Assembly (NCBI GenBank): GCA_942491465.1
Contig: CALOBA010000073.1
Span: 1-64,000, forward strand
Direction: 5' to 3'
Length of the DNA: 64,000 bases
Source: CALOBA01 sp942491465
GTDB taxonomy: Bacteria > Pseudomonadota > Gammaproteobacteria > Chromatiales > Chromatiaceae
Shown piece by piece: positions 22,923-30,726 of this stretch; position 1 is the first letter of the stretch; each line of letters begins with the position of its first letter. Below the pieces are notes generated by a model, which saw only the letters and a program-made list of their open reading frames with translations, ran no database searches and was not told the DNA's origin. Made by a program: the position numbers and the translations under genes.

Positions 22923-24503
22923 ATGCCCGTCATCGACCTGCCGCCGCTGCCCACCCGGCGCGACCCGGCTCCCGCTGGCAGCCTGCCGCGCCGGGCCGCC
23001 CCGGCGTTGCTGCTGGAGCGCGCCCAAGCCCACCTCGATTACGCCTTCCAGCCCGTGGTCAACATCCACAGCGGCGCCGCCTTCGGCTTCGAGGCCCTGC
23101 TGCGCGGCTGCGAGGCCCTCGGCTTTCGGCAGATCCCGCAGCTGTTCGACTACGCCCATCAGCGCGGGGTGCTCTACAACCTGGAGATCGCGCTGCGCGA
23201 GCTGGCGGTGGCCCGCTTCAAGGCCGTCCCCGGCGCCGGTCGGGCGCGGCTGCTGTTCAACCTCGACCCGCGCAGCCTGGAGCCGGAGACCCGGTTGAGC
23301 GGGCGCAGCAGCGCCATCCTCGCCCGCCACGACCTGCCCCCATCCACCCTCTGCCTTGAACTGACCGAGCTTCGGGATCTGACCTCCCAGCCCTGGGCCC
23401 GGGAGAGCATCGCCGCGCTGCGGGCGCACCGGCACCTGATCGCCATCGACGACTTCGGTACCGGCTATTCAGGACTCAAGCTGCTCCATGACCTGCCGCC
23501 GGACCTGGTCAAGATCGATCGCTACTTCATCGCCGGGATCGACGCCGACCACAAGAAGCGGCTGTTCGCCGAGCACATCGTCCACCTGGCCCACGCGCTG
23601 GGCATCCTGGTGGTCGCCGAGGGCGTGGAGACCCCTGCCGAGCTGGCCGCCTGCCGCGAGATCGGCTGCGACCTGGTCCAGGGCTTCCTGATCGCCCGCC
23701 CGCAGACCGATCCCGCGGCCCTCGCCGAGCGCTATGCAGACATCGCCGACAACCTGCCGCCGGTGCGACGCGCCGAGGACTCCGACGTGGCGCTCATCCG
23801 CGAGCGCATCGAGCAGCTGCCGGCGCTGCGCGAGGACGACGACATGCGCCGGGTGTTCGACTGCTTCAAACGCCACAGCGAGCACAGCCACTTCCCGGTA
23901 CTGGACGCCCACGACCGCCCGCTGGGCCTGATCTGCGAGCATCGGCTGAAGACCTACATCTACTCCAGCGTCGCCTACGTCAGCCGGGTGCTCGACATCC
24001 CCGGCCCGCGCTGGATGCTGGCCTACCTGGATTTCGACCACTTCAAGCCCTTCAACGACAGCTACGGCTTCCGCCAGGGCGACCGCGCCATCACCCTGTT
24101 CGCCGACCTGCTGCGCAAGCAACTGCCCCGCGGCGGCTTCGCCGGCCACATCGGCGGCGACGACTTCTTCGCCGGGGTCGAAGGCCTGGATGCGCCGACG
24201 GCGCGGGCGCTCATCGACGCGCTGCTCGGCGCCTTCGCCCACCAGGTCCAGAGCTTCTACGACGCCGAGGCCCGCACCCGCGGCTGGATCAGCAGCCGCG
24301 ACCGCACCGGCAAGCCCACGCGCTACCCGTTGCTCCGATGCAGCGCCGCCGTCGTCGTGCTGCCGTCGGGGCCGCGCTCGGACGATCTCGACGCCTTGGC
24401 ACGGCGGATCGCCGTGCTCAAGAAGCGGGCGAAGGCGGCGGAAGACGGGATCAGTCTGCTCGACCTGGGGGCGACCCGTGCGGGTGAGCAGGCGACGCCT
24501 TGA
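22923..24503 (+). CDS. EAL-GGDEF c-di-GMP turnover protein
   Basis: The 526-residue soluble protein has a full EAL phosphodiesterase domain (FEALLRG near residue 57, LELTEL, IAIDDFGTGYSGLKLLHDL, VAEGVETPAEL). A middle region (VFDCFKRHSEHSHFPVLD) resembles a CBS-like or linker module. The C-terminal GGDEF domain (LAYLDFDHFKPFNDSYGF) has signature GGDDF in place of GGEEF or GGDEF. The EAL residues look complete, so c-di-GMP hydrolysis is likely; cyclase activity with GGDDF is doubtful. It lies directly downstream of the His-less sensor kinase, almost certainly in one transcript, and ends before a cluster of REP palindromes. Confidence 0.9.
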   Translation: MPVIDLPPLPTRRDPAPAGSLPRRAAPALLLERAQAHLDYAFQPVVNIHSGAAFGFEALLRGCEALGFRQIPQLFDYAHQRGVLYNLEIALRELAVARFKAVPGAGRARLLFNLDPRSLEPETRLSGRSSAILARHDLPPSTLCLELTELRDLTSQPWARESIAALRAHRHLIAIDDFGTGYSGLKLLHDLPPDLVKIDRYFIAGIDADHKKRLFAEHIVHLAHALGILVVAEGVETPAELAACREIGCDLVQGFLIARPQTDPAALAERYADIADNLPPVRRAEDSDVALIRERIEQLPALREDDDMRRVFDCFKRHSEHSHFPVLDAHDRPLGLICEHRLKTYIYSSVAYVSRVLDIPGPRWMLAYLDFDHFKPFNDSYGFRQGDRAITLFADLLRKQLPRGGFAGHIGGDDFFAGVEGLDAPTARALIDALLGAFAHQVQSFYDAEARTRGWISSRDRTGKPTRYPLLRCSAAVVVLPSGPRSDDLDALARRIAVLKKRAKAAEDGISLLDLGATRAGEQATP

Positions 24504-24530
24504 CAGGCGCCAACCTTGACAGGCTGACTG

Positions 24531-24691
24531 GCTCCCACGCTCCAGCGTCACTGCCATTGACTTAGCGCGCGATGGGAACGCCTTGTGGGAGCGGCTTCCA
24601 GCCGCGACTCGGCTCGCGCGGCGACAGTCGCGGCTGGAAGCCGCTCCCACGGCTTAAGTCAATGGCAGTAACGCTCCAGCGTGGGAGCGAG
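24531..24691. repeat. nested REP palindrome
   Basis: Three inverted repeats lie inside each other. The outer pair is CTCCCACGCTCCAGCGT (24533-24549) with ACGCTCCAGCGTGGGAG (24671-24687). The middle pair is CTGCCATTGACTTA (24551) with TAAGTCAATGGCAG (to 24669). The inner pair is the GTGGGAGCGGCTTCC hairpin of 24585-24650, same family as 7198-7344. This looks like serial insertion of one REP into another. Confidence 0.8.
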
Positions 24692-24694
24692 AGC

Positions 24695-24710
24695 GGACGC
24701 TCCAGCGTCC
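24695..24710. repeat. short palindrome GGACGCTCCAGCGTCC
   Basis: A perfect 16-bp palindrome apart from the two central bases, matching the one at 18583-18598. Confidence 0.7.
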
Positions 24711-24755
24711 CGTTGACGTCCGCGCCGCAGACAAGCGGCCCTGGAGATACCCGCT

Positions 24756-24813
24756 GTAGGTGCGGCTTCAGCCGCACGGCCGATCCGTTCGATGCGGCTG
24801 AAGCCGCACCTAC
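24756..24813. repeat. second REP family, 21-bp stem
   Basis: GTAGGTGCGGCTTCAGCCGC and its complement ending CACCTAC at 24813 form a 58-bp hairpin. The sequence family differs from the GGAGCGGCTTCC repeats next to it. Confidence 0.85.
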
Positions 24814-24904
24814 GGCCTGTTGCCGGCTCCCACGCTCCAGCGCGAGCGCAAGGGCGCAGCGATAACCATAGCGATAGCGATTTGCGAAGACAAACACACC
24901 CACC

Positions 24905-25464
24905 ATGCTGAACCAAGACCTACACATCCACACCACCTGGTCCCATGGCGATCCGGCGGTGGTGCCGGAGCAGACCATCGCGCTGATCGGCGAACTCCGA
25001 CACGCCCGCGTCATCGGCATCAGCGACCACTTCGAGCATATCCACGCCCATTTCGACGCCTATGCCGAGGCCGTGCGCGGGGCCGGGCTCAAGCTGGGCA
25101 CCGAGGTCAACGGCCACGCCTGGGTCGATGAGGCGCTGGCGGTGGACTGCGACTACCGCATCTATCACTGCTGGGATCATGACGCCGACTACCGGGCCCT
25201 GGCGCGTCTCGCCGCGGCGCCCGAGCCGGTCATCGTCGCCCACCCCAACGCGCTGGAGACCGATCTGGATCGGGTCCCGCCCGGGTGTCTGGTGGAGCTG
25301 AACAACCGCTACATCTGGCGCTGCGATTGGCGCGCCTTCTACGGCCCCTACCGGGAGCGCTTCCGCTTCGTGCTCAGCTCCGACGCCCACCAGCCGAACT
25401 GGCTGAACCAGACCGTCGCCCGGCATGTGGCCGATGCCCTGGGCATCGAGGAGACCCTGCTGTT

Positions 25465-25468
<4 letters not shown>
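24905..25468 (+). CDS. PHP-domain metallophosphoesterase
   Basis: The 187-residue protein begins MLNQDLHIHTTWSHGD, the first metal-binding motif of PHP enzymes (HxH near residues 7-9). It continues with GISDHFEHIHAHF, GTEVNGHAW, VIVAHPNALE and FVLSSDAHQP, the further His, Glu and Asp ligands in the usual order. It is close to the length of the bare PHP domain, with no extra module. Such proteins hydrolyse phosphoesters such as histidinol phosphate, nucleotides or DNA ends; the substrate here is open. The next gene (FRG domain) overlaps its stop codon, so the two are translated together. Confidence 0.82.
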
Positions 25469-26265
<797 letters not shown>

Positions 26266-26329
26266 GGCGCTTGGCCGCAAGAGCACCGAGACCCCTGCGT
26301 GCGTCGTCTTTGCAGGAGAAAAATGGCTG

Positions 26330-26405
26330 GGGTAAAGGGGCCAGACTCAAGTAGCTCGGGCGGGCGGAGAAGGAATTTATTGAGCCTGGCCTGGCCCCTT
26401 TTCCC
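26330..26405. repeat. imperfect palindrome with AAAGGGGCCAG ends
   Basis: AAAGGGGCCAGACTCAA near 26334 is inversely repeated as TTGAGCCTGGCCTGGCCCCTTT ending near 26402, around a 30-bp loop. Palindromes of this wording often flank REP-associated (RAYT) transposases; none is adjacent here, so it is probably a solo element. It marks the right side of the PIN cassette. Confidence 0.6.
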
Positions 26406-26416
26406 AATGTTTGCGC

Positions 26417-26632
26417 TCAGCCGCGCGAGGTACGAGCGTCGGCTGGAGCGCCTTGTTGGACCACAACAGCGCTGACGGTAGGTTTGCGCGGCGGGAAGGC
26501 TATTACGCGCTCTGGATGCGCGGCTTGCTTTGCCATCAAATCTTTGAAAATCTCATCAATGTCGTAGTTGAACTGGCGGGCGTACTCATCTCTGAGTGCT
26601 CGTGTTTCTGCAACAATAGGATCTTGCCACAT
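26417..26632 (-). CDS. small partner protein of a PIN toxin, putative antitoxin
   Basis: The 71-residue acidic-basic protein (MWQDPIVAETRALRDEYARQ FNYDIDEIFKDLM...) resembles the short proteins that often follow PIN-domain genes in cyanobacteria and Chromatiales. It is probably the antitoxin. It starts at ATG 26632; a TTG at 26638 overlapping the PIN stop is an alternative. The C-terminal tail (VVVQQGAPADARTSRG) looks extended relative to the core, possibly after the cassette end was rearranged. No attC-like core is visible after its stop. Confidence 0.6.
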   Translation of the reverse strand: MWQDPIVAETRALRDEYARQFNYDIDEIFKDLMAKQAAHPERVIAFPPRKPTVSAVVVQQGAPADARTSRG

Positions 26633-26634
26633 AG

Positions 26635-27108
26635 TCAAGGCTCCATGAGTTCAATAGGTGTGCAGATAACTGGCGGTTCGTAGCCAAATGTCCTGCAGGT
26701 GTTCTCAATCTTGGGCCGAGTGTGCGCATTCGCAATATGCGTACAATTCCAAGTGAGCAGATATGCTACGCCGTTTACCGCTGCTATAGCTACGTGATAA
26801 GCATCAGCCTCCGCCTTCTTTGGAAGTGCATGGCTCTCGATAAGGGCCTGCGCCAATGCTCTGACCTCTTGGGAGATTTGAAGTAGGGGAAGGTCGGCGA
26901 TGGCGGCCAGACGACGCTGCGAAGCTTCTTGATGACCTTTGCTTGCTTCCGATATCACGAGATCAGACGCGACGACGCTGTAGTTCGACCTGCGTGTTTC
27001 CCACCATTCGGTCGTCGTGTTTTGATTTGCCATCGCGCGCAAGTCGTTGCTCGGTCGAGCTGTCAAATAGCTTATAACTGACGTTTCAATGTAAACGGTT
27101 TCCTTCAA
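26635..27108 (-). CDS. PIN-domain ribonuclease, VapC-like toxin
   Basis: The 157-residue PIN protein starts at TTG 27108 (GAGG six bases upstream; KETVYIETSVISYLTARPS). First acidic position is Glu in YIETS, a common variant. Further acids lie in DLVISEASKGH, KKAEADAYHVAIAAVNGVAY and the LLTWNCTHIAN motif. PIN toxins cut RNA, often tRNA or rRNA. It follows the attC-like site at 27131-27222 and is followed by the small putative antitoxin gene. An eroded copy of this gene is at 28486-28755. GC is lower than the surroundings. Confidence 0.8.
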   Translation of the reverse strand: MKETVYIETSVISYLTARPSNDLRAMANQNTTTEWWETRRSNYSVVASDLVISEASKGHQEASQRRLAAIADLPLLQISQEVRALAQALIESHALPKKAEADAYHVAIAAVNGVAYLLTWNCTHIANAHTRPKIENTCRTFGYEPPVICTPIELMEP

Positions 27109-27130
27109 GGGGAACCTCGGGTTCGTTGAA

Positions 27131-27222
27131 GCCCAACGTTCTGCGGACCCCGCGCCCCACTGGCTGGAGGCGCGGTAGCGCCGCCAGCCAGTGGGGCGTC
27201 GGAGGTTCCGCAATTGTTAGCC
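27131..27222 (-). other. attC-like recombination site B
   Basis: Read on the minus strand, the 92 bp start with GGCTAAC (R''-like) and end with GTTGGGC, a perfect GTTRRRY R' core. Between them is a long imperfect palindrome (CGCCCCACTGGCTGG with its complement around a GC loop). The TAA of the preceding cassette gene lies inside GGCTAAC, as is typical for integron cassettes. Confidence 0.7.
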
Positions 27223-27426
27223 GGTTGTTCTCTGTCGCCGCTCCATTGCCATTCTGCTGATCTCATCTATGGACTTGTCATTCCATAGCGTTCGTTGCCA
27301 GGTGGTGTAGTCGAATGGCTCCCGCATAATGAGCGTAATGAATTTCTCTGCTTGAACCTCTCCCAGCGCCGCGATAAGTGCCTCCATGCCTTTTATGCGG
27401 ACCTCGGTATCAGTTATCGTGGTCAT
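27217..27426 (-). CDS. small putative antitoxin downstream of a PIN gene
   Basis: The 69-residue protein (MTTITDTEVRIKGMEALIAA...REPFDYTTWQRTLWNDKSID) begins 17 bp inside the end of the PIN gene, with GGAG six bases before ATG 27426. The short size, the overlap and the cassette setting fit an antitoxin or accessory protein. The family is familiar as a PIN partner but has no name I can give with certainty. The TAA stop is embedded in the attC-like core GGCTAAC. Confidence 0.6.
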   Translation of the reverse strand: MTTITDTEVRIKGMEALIAALGEVQAEKFITLIMREPFDYTTWQRTLWNDKSIDEISRMAMERRQRTTG

Positions 27427-27856
27427 CGATGTCTCCAACGACGTCTATTGGGTTTGCTGCAAGAATCTCTGCGTTTCCGGCTAGCTTCTTTAGTAACCTG
27501 TCATCAGTTGTGATGAATAAGTCCGCGTTTCCTTCGATTGCTGCTGACACATGGAGAGCATCCTTGGCTTTAATTCCGGACGCCACAAACGAAAGCGCTC
27601 TTTCCTTCAGTGGATCGGTCTCCTCAACGTCGACGACGGCGAGCCTTTTCCATTTTGCTATCGCTCTTTTCTTTTCTTCAAATGGGTTTTGATCATTCTC
27701 AATATCCAAGATGTAAGACCACACGAGTTCTGCTTTCCCATCTTTAATGCGCCCCTGCATGAAAAGTTTGGCTTCCGCCTCCAAGCGAACACGAATGTGG
27801 CTCTGGTCGTCAAACGGCCGGTTGAATGCGCAGTTGTCGAGGTAAAGCCTCATCAT
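27410..27856 (-). CDS. PIN-domain protein, second toxin
   Basis: The 148-residue PIN protein opens MMRLYLDNCAFNRPFDDQ with the first Asp in LDNCAFNRP. It carries the second acidic cluster in SGIKAKDALHVSAAIEGNAD and the third in FITTDDRLLKKL. It is unlike the PIN protein at 26635-27108 in sequence. The ATG overlaps the stop of a 14-codon leader, and the putative antitoxin gene overlaps its 3' end. Expected role: ribonuclease toxin of a toxin-antitoxin cassette. Confidence 0.8.
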   Translation of the reverse strand: MMRLYLDNCAFNRPFDDQSHIRVRLEAEAKLFMQGRIKDGKAELVWSYILDIENDQNPFEEKKRAIAKWKRLAVVDVEETDPLKERALSFVASGIKAKDALHVSAAIEGNADLFITTDDRLLKKLAGNAEILAANPIDVVGDIDDHDN

Positions 27857-27897
27857 TTTTTCACACTTTGCAGAAGTGCTTGCAGGTTGTTCGACAT
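27853..27897 (-). CDS. 14-codon leader ORF coupled to the PIN gene
   Basis: ATG 27897 opens MSNNLQALLQSVKK and ends in a TGA that overlaps the first ATG of the PIN gene (ATGA). It is the first thing after the attC-like site. Short ORFs just after the recombination point can drive translation of cassette genes by coupling. It could also be the remnant of a lost antitoxin. No experimental support. Confidence 0.35.
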   Translation of the reverse strand: MSNNLQALLQSVKK

Positions 27898-27902
27898 TGA
27901 TC

Positions 27903-27994
27903 GGCTAACGTTAAGTCTGGCCCGCCGCCCGTTGCCGCGCCGGAGCGCAGCGACGGTGCGGCAACGGGCGGTCGGGCCGAGGCGTATGTTAGGC
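27903..27994 (-). other. attC-like recombination site A
   Basis: On the minus strand the site runs from GCCTAAC (perfect RYYYAAC) to GTTAGCC (one mismatch to GTTRRRY) over 92 bp, the same length as site B. A long stem (GCCCGTTGCCGC with its complement) lies between. The TAA stop of the upstream cassette gene is part of GCCTAAC. Confidence 0.75.
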
Positions 27995-28432
27995 ATTTTG
28001 CCAAGCGTCTAGCCTATGCTGAGCCATAGCCCGAGCCTCGACCGAGAATACTTTCGGATACCGGAGAACAACGGCTTCAAATGAAAGCTCTTGCAGTCCC
28101 ATTTCGATGAGTCGGGTGTACCCCATCGCGTCAGACTCCCGTTTCACTGCGCGTTCTACCGCTTCAACGATCCCGTGGCGGTCAATCATTTGCCATGTGC
28201 GTGATGCGCGAGTCCTTATGCCATTTTTCTGGGTAAGGACTTCTTCGTACGCGTAAACAGCCTGTAGCGCGTCTTTTTCAGCTTGCGAGTGCGCTCCATA
28301 AGTTTCTGCCTTGAGATTAATTGACCTCAGGCGCGCTTCTTGCGCTAGATCAGGACGATCTTTGCGCAGAGCATTTGCTGCAAACCTCTCGCAGGCTTCG
28401 GGCGATTTGAGCCGCTCTACTCGGTGATCCAT
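27989..28432 (-). CDS. hypothetical cassette protein
   Basis: This 147-residue soluble helical protein (MDHRVERLKSPEACERFAAN...ETYGAHSQAEKDALQAVYAY...MGLQELSFEAVVLRYPKVFS) is not recognised beyond its resemblance to hypothetical proteins of integron cassettes. The frame is open to 28483, but ATG 28432 is preferred because the GTTAGGC core at 28465-28459 lies between, so earlier codons would be outside the cassette. It ends with TAA inside attC site A. Confidence 0.65.
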   Translation of the reverse strand: MDHRVERLKSPEACERFAANALRKDRPDLAQEARLRSINLKAETYGAHSQAEKDALQAVYAYEEVLTQKNGIRTRASRTWQMIDRHGIVEAVERAVKRESDAMGYTRLIEMGLQELSFEAVVLRYPKVFSVEARAMAQHRLDAWQNA

Positions 28433-28458
28433 GAGGCGCTCTATCTTGGTTGCGTGGT

Positions 28459-28500
28459 GCCTAACAATTAGTATCAAGGCCATATCGCCTTGCTAGGTAC
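28459..28500 (-). other. eroded attC-like site
   Basis: GTTAGGC on the minus strand (28465-28459) is a perfect R' core at the start of the hypothetical cassette. The expected stem on its other side is shortened to AAGGC-CATATC-GCCTT (28477-28492), and no clear R'' remains. Confidence 0.45.
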
Positions 28501-28755
28501 AATTCAAGTGTGGATGGTTACCGCATAGCTATGATAAGCGTATCCGCTTCTTTAATCTTTATAAGGCTCCAATGCTTGACTCTTGGAGATTTGAAGTAGG
28601 GGAAGTCGGCGATGGCGGCAAGACGCTGCGAGCTTCTTATGACCTTTGTTCGATATACGAGATCAGACACGAGTGTAGTTGATGGTGTTTATGTCGTGTT
28701 TTTAGTGGGTTTGTCGAGCTGTAAATAGCTTATATGACGTTTCAATGAGTTAGAA
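28486..28755 (-). pseudogene. eroded copy of the PIN cassette
   Basis: The segment follows 26728-27092 of the intact PIN gene in order, with shared words such as GTACAATTC, GGAGATTTGAAGTAGGGGAA, GTCGGCGATGGCGG and CTTATATGACGTTTCAATG. Dozens of 1-10 bp deletions break any reading frame. It sits on the far side of the eroded attC-like site, as a cassette would. Confidence 0.75.
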
Positions 28756-28930
28756 CAGACAGAGAAGAGAAATAAATTTTTTGCAATCGCATGAGGCTTC
28801 ATAATTTAATGTTGTAAGCGAAGAGCGATTATATTAGACAAGGCTGAGTAGCGAGTTAAGGATTTGATGGTTGGTCGTTAATTCTGAGTTTCAATAGTTC
28901 CCTTCCCTGCTAAGTCGATATTAACCATGT
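28756..28930. other. AT-rich stretch without a gene
   Basis: No reading frame of note. Composition is clearly more AT-rich than the genome average here (for example AAGAGAAATAAATTTTTTGC), which marks it as acquired or relaxed sequence. Confidence 0.4.
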
Positions 28931-28935
28931 TTTCA

Positions 28936-29105
28936 GGCAAATTTGCAAGTTTTTCTCCCCTGGTAGCACTTATCAAGGCAAATTTGCCCTGATAACCTGA
29001 TATTCCCCGGCTTTTCGGGCAAACTTGCCTGATAAGTCGGCTCTCCCCGAGTTATCAGGCAAATTTGCCTTGATAAGTTGATATTGGCCGGGTTTTCGGG
29101 GAAGA
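28936..29105. repeat. array of four GGCAAATTTGCC palindromes, 40-41 bp apart
   Basis: The dodecamer GGCAAATTTGCC or a one-base variant starts at 28936, 28977, 29018 and 29058. Spacers share GATAAG, GATATT, CCCCGG and TTTTCGGG words, so the unit is a degenerate 41-bp tandem repeat. The period is close to four helical turns, placing the palindromes on one DNA face. It could be an operator or iteron array. No adjacent gene explains it. Confidence 0.8.
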
Positions 29106-29249
29106 ATGTCGACAAAGTGTTTTAGAACGATGACGGCGGGTTGACGCGTTGACGGACAGCGGTTCTTGGGCGGGATGGGCACGACGATGCCACGGCAGCA
29201 TCGCTCGGTCGACACCGAGCGTAGCTATTATCCGGGCCGGGTCAGCGGC

Positions 29250-29335
29250 TCAGGACCTTAGTACGTCCGCCAGCTTGAAGATGACGCCGAGGGCGGCTAG
29301 GCCGCCGAGATACCAGCGTGGTTCCTTCTCGCTTG
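29250..29335 (-). pseudogene. C-terminal remnant of a membrane protein gene
   Basis: On the minus strand the last 28 codons before a TGA at 29252-29250 read EKEPRWYLGGLAALGVIFKL ADVLRS, a plausible membrane-anchor end. The upstream part is cut by the 372-bp repeat that begins at 29336. Parent gene not recognised. Confidence 0.35.
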
Positions 29336-29707
29336 TGACCCTGCGGAGATTCCTCAGCCGATCTCGACCCACTGCGGCGCAAGTCCCGGCCGGGCAAAGG
29401 ATACTCAGAACTGTCCACGGCGCCTGTGGATAACCTTGTGGAGAACGGCGGCAAAGCGGCTTGGAATCCGCGTCAATACTGGGTTGTCATCAGATTGACT
29501 TGTTTTGAGACAACGGTCTTATCTATCTGTTATTAATAGAATTATTCAGTCGGTGGACGCGCAGCGCCGGCATCCGAGCAACGCCCGGCCTGCGAGGCTG
29601 GGCCGTGTGCACAACGACCAGCGATGCCGGGGGGAAGTCGCGGTTTGTCAAGTCTTGACAAGCAGGACCCTAGGCCGGGTTGGGGCACGAAACCCGGCCG
29701 CGCCGGG
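29336..29707. repeat. 372-bp dispersed repeat, copy 2
   Basis: Same length and about 98 percent identical to 11758-12129, with TGTGGATAA at 29425-29433. It ends directly at the stop of the ADP-ribosylglycohydrolase gene, so both boundaries are sharp and the two copies share no flanks. The right end (GGCCGGGTT...AAACCCGGCC) can form a hairpin and may now terminate that gene. Confidence 0.85.
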
Positions 29708-30640
29708 TCAGTTTGCCATTCCCTGGCTGGCCGCAAACAGCTTGTCGGAGAATTCCAGCAGTGTCGGGCGCAGTGCCAGCTTCTGGTGCCAGTGCTCGGG
29801 GATGCCCGATAGGCCCCAGTAGGCGCCGGCGATCTGGCCGTAGATGGCGCCCGTGGTGTCGGCGTCGTCGCCCAGGTTGACCGCGAGTAGTGCCCCGGTG
29901 GTGAAGTCGTCGGCCTTGTGAAAGGCCCAGAGTGCCGCCTCCAGGGCCTCGACCACATAGCCGCTGCCGCGGATGGCCGGGGGCTCTTTGGTGCGGAATG
30001 ACCCGGCGGCGATGGCGGCGATCTCCGGGCACAGGGGCTCGGCCGTCCAGTGGTCGTGGAGGGGGCTGTAGTTTTTGGCGACCAGCTCGGCCTTGGGGAC
30101 GCCCTGCAGGGCGCCGACCAGGATGCCGGCCATCAGACGGCAGGCGTCCAGGCAGGTGCGGGTAGCGTGGGTGGTGCGCGAGCTCTCGCGGGCCAGGGTG
30201 ATGGCCTGCTCGGGGCTCGCGGCCCAGCGCATCGGTACCGGTGCCAGGCGCATGATGCAGCCGTTGCCCGCCGCGCGGGGGTCGGTGCTGCCGGCGTAGG
30301 GCTCGCCGTGGGCTTGGAAGCGGCGCAGTGCGGCCGAGGCGGTGTTGCCGATGTCGAAGCAGGTGCCGGTGCTGCTGAGGTGGCCCTGGTCGCGCCAGCG
30401 CAGATAGCGGTGCATCTGGTCCGCCGGGTCGAAGCGGTCGCAGACGATCAGGCTCTCGGCCAGACAGAGGGCCATCGAGGTGTCGTCGGTCCAGTCCCCG
30501 GGTGACAGTCGGAACGGGCCGCCGCCGACCATGTCGTCGATGGGGGCGAAGCTGCCCGGCGGTTTAAATTCCAACGTGGTGCCCAGGGCGTCGCCGCAGG
30601 CCAGGCCGAGCAGGCAGCCACGGAAGCGGTCTTGGTCCAT
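29708..30640 (-). CDS. ADP-ribosylglycohydrolase family protein
   Basis: The 310-residue protein has the family hallmarks: RFRGCLLGLACGDALGTTLE at the N-terminus, GDWTDDTSMALCLAESL with the metal-binding TDDT, GNGCIMRLAPVP, and VNLGDDADTTGAIYGQIAGA with the second GDDADT cluster. Such enzymes remove ADP-ribose from proteins or small molecules using two Mg ions. Start ATG 30640 is preceded by GGAGGACACA. The HAD phosphatase gene lies just upstream on the same strand, about 90 bp away. The stop abuts the 372-bp repeat, so the last residues may have been altered. Confidence 0.9.
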   Translation of the reverse strand: MDQDRFRGCLLGLACGDALGTTLEFKPPGSFAPIDDMVGGGPFRLSPGDWTDDTSMALCLAESLIVCDRFDPADQMHRYLRWRDQGHLSSTGTCFDIGNTASAALRRFQAHGEPYAGSTDPRAAGNGCIMRLAPVPMRWAASPEQAITLARESSRTTHATRTCLDACRLMAGILVGALQGVPKAELVAKNYSPLHDHWTAEPLCPEIAAIAAGSFRTKEPPAIRGSGYVVEALEAALWAFHKADDFTTGALLAVNLGDDADTTGAIYGQIAGAYWGLSGIPEHWHQKLALRPTLLEFSDKLFAASQGMAN

Positions 30641-30726
30641 TGTGTCCTCCAGACGATACGAGTGGTGCCGCCGATGGGCGGCCGGGGAGACCCGGGCCGG
30701 CTTGCGCCAGCCATCCCGGGGGGATG

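Noticed and set aside
28936..29105. CRISPR array
   Set aside because: The four repeats are palindromic dodecamers in a degenerate tandem unit, not identical 24-40 bp repeats with unique spacers, and no cas genes are present.
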